Positions 1 through 7,501 of a stretch of 64,000 nucleotides of DNA are shown here, piece after piece. This DNA is from an uncultured Alphaproteobacteria bacterium. Its GTDB lineage: Bacteria; Pseudomonadota; Alphaproteobacteria; HIMB59; GCA-002718135. The stretch spans positions 735,127 through 799,126 of the forward strand of contig CACMJS010000001.1 of the NCBI GenBank assembly GCA_902614085.1, in the 5' to 3' direction. Position numbers and translations under genes: made by a program. Within the stretch, counting starts at the first letter, position 1. Every line of letters begins with the position of its first letter. Under the pieces are notes generated by a model. It did not search any database and was not told the DNA's origin. It was given only the letters and a program-made list of their open reading frames with translations.

Positions 1-1
1 A

Positions 2-322
2 TTAAGACAACTTAAAGATAAAAATTATAAATGCTATGTTTTATCTAATTGGTCAGCAGAAACCTTTGAAGGAATACCAATAGATTATCCTTTTATGCAG
101 TTATTTGACGGGCTTCTTATATCTGGCGAAGATAAACTTATAAAGCCTGATCAGGCTATTTATGAATTAGCGAAAAAACGATTTAATTTAGATCCAGAAG
201 AGACTGTATTTATTGATGATAAGTTAGAAAATATAAAGGCTGCGCAAAAAATGAATTTTAAGACGATACATTTAATTAATCCAAAAAATATTAAAATGGA
301 AATTAAAAAATTTCTAGTTTAA
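2..322 (+). CDS. HAD-superfamily hydrolase, C-terminal part
   Basis: This is the 3' end of a gene that enters from the left edge. The ORF track starts it at the internal ATG at 95, but the same frame is open back to base 2 and reads LRQLKDKNYKCYVLSNWSAETF, which contains the HAD motif II (xxLSN). Motif III Lys falls in the stretch leading to KPDQAIYELA, and motif IV is VFIDDKLENIKAA. This layout matches haloacid dehalogenase-like phosphatases of subfamily IA (YihX-like). The N-terminal nucleophile Asp is outside the window. The substrate cannot be told. glpD follows after 23 bp on the same strand. Confidence 0.85.
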   Translation, partial: LRQLKDKNYKCYVLSNWSAETFEGIPIDYPFMQLFDGLLISGEDKLIKPDQAIYELAKKRFNLDPEETVFIDDKLENIKAAQKMNFKTIHLINPKNIKMEIKKFLV

Positions 323-345
323 TAATTCAGAGGTTTTTTTTATAT

Positions 346-1497
346 ATGAAAAAGATGTTTGATATTTTTATTATTGGCGGAGGTATTAATGGAGCAGGAA
401 TTGCACGAGATGCAAGTGGCAGAGGTCTTAAAGTTTATTTAGCAGAAAAGGGTAAGGTGGGATCTGCCACGTCTTCTTGGTCTTCAAAATTAATACATGG
501 TGGATTAAGATATTTAGAAAATTATGAGTTCAAACTTGTAGCTGAGTCTCTTAGAGAAAGAGAAGTAATTACACAAATTGCCCCATCAATTACCAAACCT
601 TTACCATTTGTTATTCCGCATACTAAAAAATTAAGATCTAAATTGTTAATTAGACTGGGTTTATTTTTATATGATAACCTTGGTGGTAAAACAAAAATTC
701 CTAAATCATCCAAAGTAATTTTTGCGGAGCAATATCAAAATATTTTACAGTCTAAGTTTACAGAGGGTTTTAGATATTATGATGTTCAAGTAGATGATAA
801 GAAATTAGTAGAAATGAATATTGATAATGCAAAAAAAATGGGTGCCATTATTGCAGAAGATACAAAAGTAATAAATGCAAACAGAATAGATAATTATTGG
901 GAGATAACGCTTAATAATAATGAAAAAATTAAATCAAAAATATTAATTAATGCAGCAGGACCATGGATCAATGAAACTGTAAACAATGTTCTCAAAATTA
1001 ATGCAAAAAAATCTATCAGATTAGTAAGGGGTAGTCATATCATTACAAAAAAATTATATGAAGATGAAGTTGCGTTTACTTTGCAAAACGAGGATAATAG
1101 AGTTGTTTTTGTAATTCCTTATAAAGATGAATATTCTCTTATCGGTACAACTGAAGTTGATGTTGATACACCAGATAACCCTTCTATATCAAATGAAGAA
1201 AAAATTTATTTAATTAATACTATTAATAATCATTTTATTAAGCAAATCTCTCAAGAAGATATAGTCGAGACTTACTCTGGAATACGTCCTTTAATTGAAG
1301 ATTTTAAAGATGCGACAAAAGTTACGAGAGATTATATATTTGACTTAAATGAGGATGAATCTAAGGCCCCGCTACTAAATATTTACGGAGGAAAGCTCAC
1401 CACATATAGAAAATTAGCTGAAAATGTTCTTCTTGCTCTTAATAAATATATTCCTGTAAATAAAAAAAATTCCTGGACTGCTAAGCAAAAACTATAA
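346..1497 (+). CDS. glpD: Glycerol-3-phosphate dehydrogenase (FAD), short form
   Basis: Oxidises sn-glycerol 3-phosphate to dihydroxyacetone phosphate at the membrane, passing electrons to quinone through FAD. The N-terminus has the FAD dinucleotide fold (IIGGGINGAG, about residues 9-18), the GlpD signature SSKLIHGGLRYLENYEF, and near the C-terminus the conserved RPLIED and GGKLTTYRKLAE stretches. At 383 aa it is over 100 residues shorter than E. coli GlpD (501 aa): it stops just after NSWTA, where the C-terminal helical domain normally begins. No continuation of that domain is visible in the other frames. Glycerol kinase is in the same window at 54.6-56.1 kb, so a glycerol pathway is likely. 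AAG codons (ATGAAAAAGATG) leave a second possible start at 355. Confidence 0.9.
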   Translation: MKKMFDIFIIGGGINGAGIARDASGRGLKVYLAEKGKVGSATSSWSSKLIHGGLRYLENYEFKLVAESLREREVITQIAPSITKPLPFVIPHTKKLRSKLLIRLGLFLYDNLGGKTKIPKSSKVIFAEQYQNILQSKFTEGFRYYDVQVDDKKLVEMNIDNAKKMGAIIAEDTKVINANRIDNYWEITLNNNEKIKSKILINAAGPWINETVNNVLKINAKKSIRLVRGSHIITKKLYEDEVAFTLQNEDNRVVFVIPYKDEYSLIGTTEVDVDTPDNPSISNEEKIYLINTINNHFIKQISQEDIVETYSGIRPLIEDFKDATKVTRDYIFDLNEDESKAPLLNIYGGKLTTYRKLAENVLLALNKYIPVNKKNSWTAKQKL

Positions 1498-1500
1498 TTG

Positions 1501-1613
1501 GTATCCCTCTTAAATAACTTTTCAAATTTCGTGGGCAGAAAAGTTTTATAAGAGGAATACTTCTTATAGGAGGAAATAATATGAACCCTCTGCCCAGAGT
1601 TATTTTAGTTTAA
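1501..1613 (+). ncRNA. Candidate structured RNA with pseudoknot and 10-codon ORF
   Basis: Right behind glpD, 1501-1512 pairs with 1549-1560 (11 of 12 positions) and, stacked inside, AACTTTTC (1516-1523) pairs exactly with GAAAAGTT (1538-1545). The loop carries GGGCA(G), which can pair with CTGCCC at 1590-1595 to form a pseudoknot. Between the hairpin and that partner lies ATAGGAGGAAATAAT followed by a 10-codon ORF from ATG 1581 (MNPLPRVILV, stop 1611-1613). It matches no riboswitch class I can recall. The opposite strand could form the main hairpin equally well, so the strand is inferred from the ribosome site and the glpD direction. It may be a riboswitch-like leader, a small RNA, or the relic of a lost gene start. 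Confidence 0.4.
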
Positions 1614-1652
1614 ATTTATGATATTTATTAAAAATTTTTAAAAAAAGGATGT

Positions 1653-1676
1653 ATTGCCCCTAATATTAAGGGCAAT
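1653..1676 (-). terminator. Hairpin between convergent glpD and ABC ATPase gene
   Basis: ATTGCCC (1653-1659) and GGGCAAT (1670-1676) form an inverted repeat with an AT-rich, partly self-complementary centre. Read on the minus strand it follows the ABC ATPase stop codon by about 16 bp and is followed after a few bases by a run of T, so it most likely ends the importer operon. On the plus strand no T run follows. Confidence 0.55.
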
Positions 1677-1692
1677 AATCAATACGATTCTA

Positions 1693-2772
1693 TTATTTAA
1701 ATGCTTGTCCTGAACTATCAAATAATTGACATCTTCCAGCAGGGAATCCAACTTTTACAGTGTCACCAACTTTAATTTCTGAATGTCCTTCAGTTTCAGC
1801 AACTAGAGGTTCTCCATCTTTTTCAAGGTATAGGTAAGTAACGTCACCAAGTTTTTCGACAACAAATACTTTACTTTCCCAAGATCCATCTGAGTCACCA
1901 TTTACTATTAAGTGCTCAGGTCTAATTCCTAAAGTTACTGCATCACCTTCTGAGGAGGATGCTGACATTTTAGAGACTGATATTTTTGACATTCCCATAA
2001 TATCAACTTCTGTAGCATCTGAACTTTTGCTTAATATTTTACTAGAAATAAAGTTCATTTTTGGTGATCCAATAAATCCACCTACGAACATATTATTCGG
2101 TTTATCATAAAGTTCTAATGGAGATCCTTTTTGTGAAACGATACCTGTATCAAGAACAACAATATCATCGGCTAAAGTCATAGCTTCTGTCTGATCGTGT
2201 GTAACATAGATCATTGTTGCTTCTAGTTCATTATGAAGTTTTGCTAATTCAACTCTCATTTGAACTCTTAATGCAGCATCAAGGTTAGAAAGTGGTTCAT
2301 CAAACAAGAAAACTTTTGGTTTTCTTGTAATTGCTCTTCCAATTGCAACACGTTGTCTTTGACCACCTGAAAGTTGTTTTGGTTTTCTTTGAAGATAATC
2401 TTCTATTTGAAGAATTCTTGCTGCTTCATTAACTCTTTCATTAATTTCGTCTTTAGATCTTTTTTCTAATTTTAATCCAAATGCCATATTATCAAATACA
2501 GTCATATGAGGGTACAACGCATAAGATTGAAACACCATTGCAATATTTCTTTGCTTTGGTGGTAAGTCATTAACTACTTGACCATCAATTGAAATTGTAC
2601 CTGAATTGATATCTTCAAGTCCTGCTATCATTCTTAACATGGTTGATTTACCACAACCACTAGGTCCGACTAGAACTGTGAATGATTGACTTTTGATATC
2701 TAGAGATACGTCTTTAATTACGTGGACGTCTCCAAAATATTTATTAACAGTATTTATATTTATATCTGCCAC
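1693..2772 (-). CDS. Sugar ABC importer ATPase (MalK/UgpC/AglK type)
   Basis: Cytoplasmic ATPase that powers the sugar importer encoded just upstream. Seen in order: Walker A GPSGCGKST, Q-loop VFQSYALYPHMTV, signature LSGGQRQRVAIGRA, Walker B VFLFDEPLSNLD, switch His YVTHDQTEAM, then an OB-fold (TOBE) C-terminal domain typical of carbohydrate uptake ATPases. I use a GTG start at 2772 rather than the track's 2823 because AGGAGG sits 5 bases ahead of it and the family's conserved region begins there; the extra 17 residues of the track start resemble no family member. It is the only MalK-type ATPase in the window and may also serve the ATPase-less importer at 35-38 kb (inference). It is last in the operon. 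Confidence 0.93.
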   Translation of the reverse strand: MADININTVNKYFGDVHVIKDVSLDIKSQSFTVLVGPSGCGKSTMLRMIAGLEDINSGTISIDGQVVNDLPPKQRNIAMVFQSYALYPHMTVFDNMAFGLKLEKRSKDEINERVNEAARILQIEDYLQRKPKQLSGGQRQRVAIGRAITRKPKVFLFDEPLSNLDAALRVQMRVELAKLHNELEATMIYVTHDQTEAMTLADDIVVLDTGIVSQKGSPLELYDKPNNMFVGGFIGSPKMNFISSKILSKSSDATEVDIMGMSKISVSKMSASSSEGDAVTLGIRPEHLIVNGDSDGSWESKVFVVEKLGDVTYLYLEKDGEPLVAETEGHSEIKVGDTVKVGFPAGRCQLFDSSGQAFK

Positions 2773-2874
2773 TTCATCCTCCTTTGAGCGATCTTTCAAG
2801 TGTATGAATACATCATCATACAAATATGAGTTTATTTAACGATAATTTAAAGAAAAAATCAATAGTTTTTAATA

Positions 2875-4014
2875 CTAGCCCTTAACTGATCCCGCCACTA
2901 ATCCTCTTATAAAGTATCTTTGTAGAGCGAAAAAGATAAATAAGGGGACTGTCATTGATACAAAAGCTCCTGTTGTTAATATTTCCCAATTTTCCCCTCT
3001 TGATCCGAGTAATTCTTTTAGTTTAGCAGTTAAAATTATCTCACTTGGAACTTGGTCTAAAAATACTAAACCAACTAATAAATCATTCCAGCACCATAAA
3101 AATTGCAAAATAAATATTGAAGCAAACGCAGGTATTGATAAAGGAATGATTATACGTAAAAAAATATCATAATGAGAAGCGCCATCAACTTTAGCAGCCT
3201 CCATCATTTCATTAGGTAAGCTTTTTAAGAAATTTCTTAATAAGAAAGTAGTCGAAGCTAATCCAAAACCAGTATGTGCCATCCATACTCCAGGATATGA
3301 TTTTGCTGCTACACCAAATAATGCACCAAAATCATTATAGATTGTTAAGATTGGTATTAAAGACATTTGAAGAGGAACAACAAGAGAAGCAATTATTATC
3401 GCTAAAAGAGTATCTCTTCCATAAAATCTCATCCAAGTTAAGGAATAGGCAAAAAAGGAACATATTATTAATGGTATCAATGTAGAAGGTAGGGCAACAG
3501 CCATTGTATTGATAAATGCTCTTCCAATTCCTTCTTTAAATAAAACTTCTCTATAATTTTCAAAAGTAAATGAAGGTGGGCTTAATGATGTAGTAAATAG
3601 TCTTTTCCCTTTTTTCTTTTGAAATTCACTTTTTGATCTCCATTCATAATTTCCATCTTCATCTAGTATGACTTCACTTTCATCTTTAAAAATAGCAATA
3701 TCACCAATCTTGAATTCATTTATTTTTTTAGAATTTATACCAAAGCTTTCAATTTTTTTTCCTGAATTTTCTTCAAATAATTTTCCTTTAATTTTAAAAT
3801 AACCATCTTCCTCAATTTGAGATTCCATTCCCGACATTCTGTATATTTCATTTATTTCAGTTGTAGTTAAAGCGGTCCACCAACCACTTATAGCTAGCAA
3901 ATCTTTATCTCTTAAAGAGCTAATAAAAAGTCCAAAAGTTGGAATGATCCATACAATCACAAAAAACAATAACAATAATTGTGATAAGATTGATGATAAT
4001 GAAATTTTCTTCAT
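2875..4014 (-). CDS. aglG: Alpha-glucoside-type ABC importer permease (AglG-like)
   Basis: Inner-membrane subunit of a disaccharide importer. One N-terminal membrane helix is followed by a periplasmic insertion of about 100 residues (roughly 40-150, hydrophilic, Glu/Lys-rich), then five helices with the MalG-type permease domain and its ATPase-contact EAA loop (MMEAAKVDGASHYDIFLRIIIPLS). The large insertion after helix 1 and the total length of about 380 aa are features I associate with AglG of alpha-glucoside importers; ordinary MalG-type subunits of this class are nearer 280 aa. It overlaps aglF by one base (stop/start at 4014) and is followed by the ATPase gene after about 100 bp. Confidence 0.82.
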   Translation of the reverse strand: MKKISLSSILSQLLLLFFVIVWIIPTFGLFISSLRDKDLLAISGWWTALTTTEINEIYRMSGMESQIEEDGYFKIKGKLFEENSGKKIESFGINSKKINEFKIGDIAIFKDESEVILDEDGNYEWRSKSEFQKKKGKRLFTTSLSPPSFTFENYREVLFKEGIGRAFINTMAVALPSTLIPLIICSFFAYSLTWMRFYGRDTLLAIIIASLVVPLQMSLIPILTIYNDFGALFGVAAKSYPGVWMAHTGFGLASTTFLLRNFLKSLPNEMMEAAKVDGASHYDIFLRIIIPLSIPAFASIFILQFLWCWNDLLVGLVFLDQVPSEIILTAKLKELLGSRGENWEILTTGAFVSMTVPLFIFFALQRYFIRGLVAGSVKG

Positions 4015-4997
4015 TATATTTTTTGCTCCTGTCTATGTTTGTATAAATTCCAAGCTAGGATTGGTATTACTCCAATCATAATAACAATAGCTAAAACACT
4101 ACCTCTTCCGGAGTCTCCACCACCCCTAAACATCCAATCGTACATTAAATTAGCTAATACCCCAGTTTGCCATTCCCCATTTGTCATAGCAAAAATAATA
4201 TCAAAAATTCTTAGAACAATAATTGTAATTAGAGTCCAAATGACAAGAATTGTTTGTTCTAAATAGGGTATGATAATTGAAAAAAATATTTTTAATTCAC
4301 TTGCTCCATCAATTCTTGCAGCTTCCAGCATTTCTTTAGGTATACTTCTTAAAGCTGCACTAAATATTACAAGAGCTAGTCCAGTTTGTATCCAAATCAT
4401 TATTGCCATTAAAAAAAAATTATTCCATATCGGAATTGTTAACCATGCCTGAGGTTCATAACCAAGCGAAACTATTATTGCATTGAGTAAACCAATTTGT
4501 GTATTATCTGGTCCTCTGTACTCGTAAATAAACTTCCAAATTACTCCTGCTCCAACAAATGAAATTGCCATAGGCATAAATATTATTGATTTTGCAATTG
4601 AGCCCCACCAAATTCTATCTGCTAGGTTTGCTATAACTAAACCAAAAAAAGTACTTAATGTTGGAACAACAAGCAACCAAACAAGATTATTTAAAATACT
4701 TCTTCTAAATTCAGGATCATTTACCGCCCACTTATAATTATATAGTCCAACAAATTCTCTTCCAAATTTATCATAGAAACTTAGTCTAATAGTTTCAAAA
4801 ACTGGATATAAAATAAATATAAATAAAACAATAAATGCTGGAGCTATAAAAACGATTACTCTTATGGAGTTTTCAAAATTATATCTTTTTACACTTCTCC
4901 CTCCATAACTATCCAAAAGATAATTTGAGATATGAAAATAAGCGATAAAAAATAATATTCCTAAAAAAACGATAAATAATAAATTCAGGATAGTCAT
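4014..4997 (-). CDS. aglF: Alpha-glucoside-type ABC importer permease (AglF-like)
   Basis: Second inner-membrane subunit of the importer. About seven hydrophobic segments are visible. The C-terminal half has the MalF/UgpA-type EAA loop (EMLEAARIDGASELKIFFSIIIPYLE), which contacts the ATPase. It lies between the binding-protein gene, from which a terminator-like hairpin separates it, and aglG, with which it overlaps. The substrate is inferred from AglG/AglE similarity to be an alpha-glucoside such as sucrose, trehalose or maltose; that remains unproven. Confidence 0.85.
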   Translation of the reverse strand: MTILNLLFIVFLGILFFIAYFHISNYLLDSYGGRSVKRYNFENSIRVIVFIAPAFIVLFIFILYPVFETIRLSFYDKFGREFVGLYNYKWAVNDPEFRRSILNNLVWLLVVPTLSTFFGLVIANLADRIWWGSIAKSIIFMPMAISFVGAGVIWKFIYEYRGPDNTQIGLLNAIIVSLGYEPQAWLTIPIWNNFFLMAIMIWIQTGLALVIFSAALRSIPKEMLEAARIDGASELKIFFSIIIPYLEQTILVIWTLITIIVLRIFDIIFAMTNGEWQTGVLANLMYDWMFRGGGDSGRGSVLAIVIMIGVIPILAWNLYKHRQEQKI

Positions 4998-5012
4998 TAA
5001 TGATTAAATATA

Positions 5013-5050
5013 TAAAAAAAACAGGCGAACAAGTTAATTGTCCGCCTGTT
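5013..5050 (-). terminator. Attenuator-like hairpin after the binding-protein gene
   Basis: On the minus strand AACAGGCGGACAA pairs with TTGTTCGCCTGTT (13 pairs including one G.U, loop of 5) and is followed by six or more T. It sits between the end of the binding-protein gene (5063) and the first permease (4997). It has the form of an intrinsic terminator, so it probably lets only part of the transcripts continue and also protects the 3' end of the binding-protein mRNA. Confidence 0.8.
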
Positions 5051-5062
5051 TTAAGGAGGTAG

Positions 5063-6373
5063 TTATTTAATTGCGTCCCAACTGTCTTGGATTGCATCAG
5101 CAACATCTTTTGCTGATTTGCCGTTGGTATAATCAACCATACCAGTCCAGAAAGTTCCAGCTCCAATAGCACCTGGCATTAAATCAGAAGCATCAAATCT
5201 AAAAGTTGTTGCTCCAGTTAATATTTCTCCAAGTTTTCTAAAAGTATCACTAGCATATTTACTGCCATCAACACCTTTGTGAGGAGTTAAGAAACCTCCT
5301 TTAGCCATCCAATATTCGTGTGGCTCAGGATGCATTAAGAATTTCATGAATTCTATAGTTGCAGCATTGTCATTTGTAGCTGCTACCAATGTTCCTGCTC
5401 CTAAAACTGGAGTACCTAAATCTTTTCCAGCAAACGCAGGAAAGTAGAAAAAGTCATAGTCTACACCAGCTTCAACACCTTCAGGAAAGAATGCAGGAAT
5501 AAAACTTGCCTGACGATGCATCATACACTCAGCAGGAGAAGTAAATAAACCATTTGGAGCATCTCTGAAATCAGTTGTAGCAACTGCTTTTGATCCACCA
5601 TTAACATAACTATCGTTTAGAGCTATTGAACCAAAGAAATCCATTGCTTCAAGAACTCTTGGGTCATTGAAAGGCATTTCGTTTGACACCCACATGTCAT
5701 AAACATCTGGAGAATGAGTTCTAAGCATTATGTCTTCCATCCAATCAGTTGCAGGCCAACCTGTAGCTGCTCCAGAACCTAGACCAATACACCAAGGAGT
5801 ATTTCCATCTGATGCCATCTGCTCAGTTAATGCCATAAGCTCTTCCATAGATGAAGGTACTTCATAACCATTATCTTCAAAGTTATCTGGTGAATACCAA
5901 ACTAAACTTTTTACATTAGTTCTAAAGAAGATTGCATTAAATTGCTCGTTACCATTTTCATCATCGTAAGTTGATAGATCAATCCATGATTGACCAGCAG
6001 CATAGTTATCTAAAACCATTTGCTTAATATCATCTCCAAGAGGAACTAATCCTCCCATAGCTGCAGCATTAGCAGCTAGACCTGGTTGTGGAAATACAAC
6101 TAAGTCAGCAGCACTTCCTGCTTTTAAATCAATCATTACTTGTTGTTCAAAACTATCTGAACCACCATATTCAAAAGTAGCACCTGTGGCTTTTTCAAAT
6201 ATCGCACCAACTTCTCTCATTATTTCTTGTTCTGGTGATAACCAAGGACCAAACATTACTACCTTTTGTCCACTAAGATCTGGACCAGTATATTTGTGAC
6301 CTCCAGCATAAGCTGAAAAACTAAAAATAAAAGATAAGAAACTGATTAATAAAATTTTATATAATCTTTTCAT
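5063..6373 (-). CDS. aglE: Sugar ABC importer substrate-binding protein (AglE-like)
   Basis: Periplasmic binding protein of the family 1 extracellular solute-binding type (MalE cluster), 436 aa. It begins with a signal peptide (KRLYKILLISFLSFIFSFSAYAGG, cut after AYA) and is followed by the acidic, aromatic-rich mature protein usual for this class, with many Trp residues (TGWPATDWMED, GTFWTGMVDY) suited to sugar stacking. Start at ATG 6373 is preceded by GGAGGAATA. It is the first gene of the operon, 98 bp from the divergent LacI-family regulator. Confidence 0.9.
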   Translation of the reverse strand: MKRLYKILLISFLSFIFSFSAYAGGHKYTGPDLSGQKVVMFGPWLSPEQEIMREVGAIFEKATGATFEYGGSDSFEQQVMIDLKAGSAADLVVFPQPGLAANAAAMGGLVPLGDDIKQMVLDNYAAGQSWIDLSTYDDENGNEQFNAIFFRTNVKSLVWYSPDNFEDNGYEVPSSMEELMALTEQMASDGNTPWCIGLGSGAATGWPATDWMEDIMLRTHSPDVYDMWVSNEMPFNDPRVLEAMDFFGSIALNDSYVNGGSKAVATTDFRDAPNGLFTSPAECMMHRQASFIPAFFPEGVEAGVDYDFFYFPAFAGKDLGTPVLGAGTLVAATNDNAATIEFMKFLMHPEPHEYWMAKGGFLTPHKGVDGSKYASDTFRKLGEILTGATTFRFDASDLMPGAIGAGTFWTGMVDYTNGKSAKDVADAIQDSWDAIK

Positions 6374-6420
6374 TATTCCTCCATATTTTTAATAAGATAA
6401 AATATATAATTTTATATTTT

Positions 6421-6436
6421 ACCAAAACGTTTTGGT
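6421..6436. promoter_or_regulatory. LacI-family operator, perfect 16-bp palindrome
   Basis: ACCAAAACGTTTTGGT is a perfect inverted repeat with a central CG, the form usual for LacI/GalR-family operators. It lies between the divergent starts of aglE (6373) and the LacI-type regulator (6471), 35 bp upstream of the regulator, so the protein probably represses the importer and itself through it. I saw no second copy near the other sugar operons. Confidence 0.8.
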
Positions 6437-6470
6437 TGTCAATTCATTATTTCTCAGTTATTCATGTATT

Positions 6471-7484
6471 ATGAACATTAAAGAATTGGCAAAAAAACTA
6501 GGTTTATCAATAACCACAGTTTCGAGAGCACTTGGAGGTTATTCAGATGTTAGTGAGAAAACTAGAGAAAGAGTAAAAAAATACGCCAATAAATATCACT
6601 ATAGCCCAAATCCTTACGCGAGTACTTTAGCATCTGGAAAAGTAAAAACTGTGGGTTATGTTCTTCCAATATATGGAACCAATACCAGCACTCTTAATCA
6701 AGGAAATTTTTTTCAATTTATTTCAGGTATGTCTGAAGAATTATTATCTGAAAGTATACAACTTCAAATTTTATTTGCAAAAAGTGAAAACGAAGAATTA
6801 AAAGCTTATGAAAAACTAATTTCAGAACATAAAATAGAAAATATTGTTTTACAAAATATTAAAACGAATGACAAACGTATCGATATTCTTAATAATTATA
6901 AAATTAATTATGTAGCTTGGGGAAAAACTAAAGATAAAAGAAATTATTCTTGGGTTGATTTAGATAATGAATATGCAATTGAGGTTATTATTAATTATTT
7001 AATTAAAAAAAACCATACGCATATATCTTATATTAATATTTCAGAAAAATATAATTTTGCTAATGAACGTAAATCATCTTTTCTTAAAACTTTAAAATTG
7101 AATAAAATAAATTTTAATCCTAATTACTATGCTTCAGTAAAACTAGAAGAACCAGAAAATAGTTTTGAAGTAATAAAGAAAATGCTTACAAAAAACAAAA
7201 AAATTTCTGCAATAATTTGTTCAACAGAATTTTCAGCACTAAGTGCTATTAAAGCATGTAATTATTTAAATTACAAAATAGGAAAAGACATATCTATTAT
7301 TACTTTTGATGGTGCTCTAGTTAGAGATTTAAGCTCACCTCCTATTACTGCTGTATCTTTTCCAGTTAAAGAATTAGGTAAAAGAGCAATAAATATTTTA
7401 TTAGATAAAAATAAAAATCAAACAGTTAATTATTTAGCAAAATCAGAAATTATTGAAAGAGGATCTGTTCATATTGTAAGTTAA
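6471..7484 (+). CDS. LacI-family transcriptional regulator
   Basis: Sugar-responsive repressor of 337 aa. An N-terminal LacI helix-turn-helix (IKELAKKLGLSITTVSRAL, then the hinge-side YHYSPNPYASTL) is followed by a periplasmic-binding-protein-like effector domain. The track starts it at TTG 6432, inside the operator; the ATG at 6471, which opens directly with MNIKELAKKLG as in the family, is much more likely. It is divergent from the aglEFGK-like operon and is the obvious candidate regulator. Its inducer is probably the imported sugar (inference). Confidence 0.93.
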   Translation: MNIKELAKKLGLSITTVSRALGGYSDVSEKTRERVKKYANKYHYSPNPYASTLASGKVKTVGYVLPIYGTNTSTLNQGNFFQFISGMSEELLSESIQLQILFAKSENEELKAYEKLISEHKIENIVLQNIKTNDKRIDILNNYKINYVAWGKTKDKRNYSWVDLDNEYAIEVIINYLIKKNHTHISYINISEKYNFANERKSSFLKTLKLNKINFNPNYYASVKLEEPENSFEVIKKMLTKNKKISAIICSTEFSALSAIKACNYLNYKIGKDISIITFDGALVRDLSSPPITAVSFPVKELGKRAINILLDKNKNQTVNYLAKSEIIERGSVHIVS

Positions 7485-7501
7485 TATAATTATTTCTTAT
7501 T

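Noticed and set aside
1450-1560. Frameshift splitting glpD, with the C-terminal domain continuing in another frame
   Set aside because: No reading frame after 1497 gives the expected LPGG-type continuation; the region instead holds hairpins.
4909-5172. 87-aa minus-strand ORF bridging the aglE-aglF gap
   Set aside because: Out of frame with aglE, runs through the attenuator hairpin into aglF; a by-product of the two real genes.
6432-6470. Upstream TTG start of the LacI-family gene as in the ORF track
   Set aside because: It would begin inside the operator palindrome and add 13 non-family residues; ATG 6471 gives the normal N-terminus.
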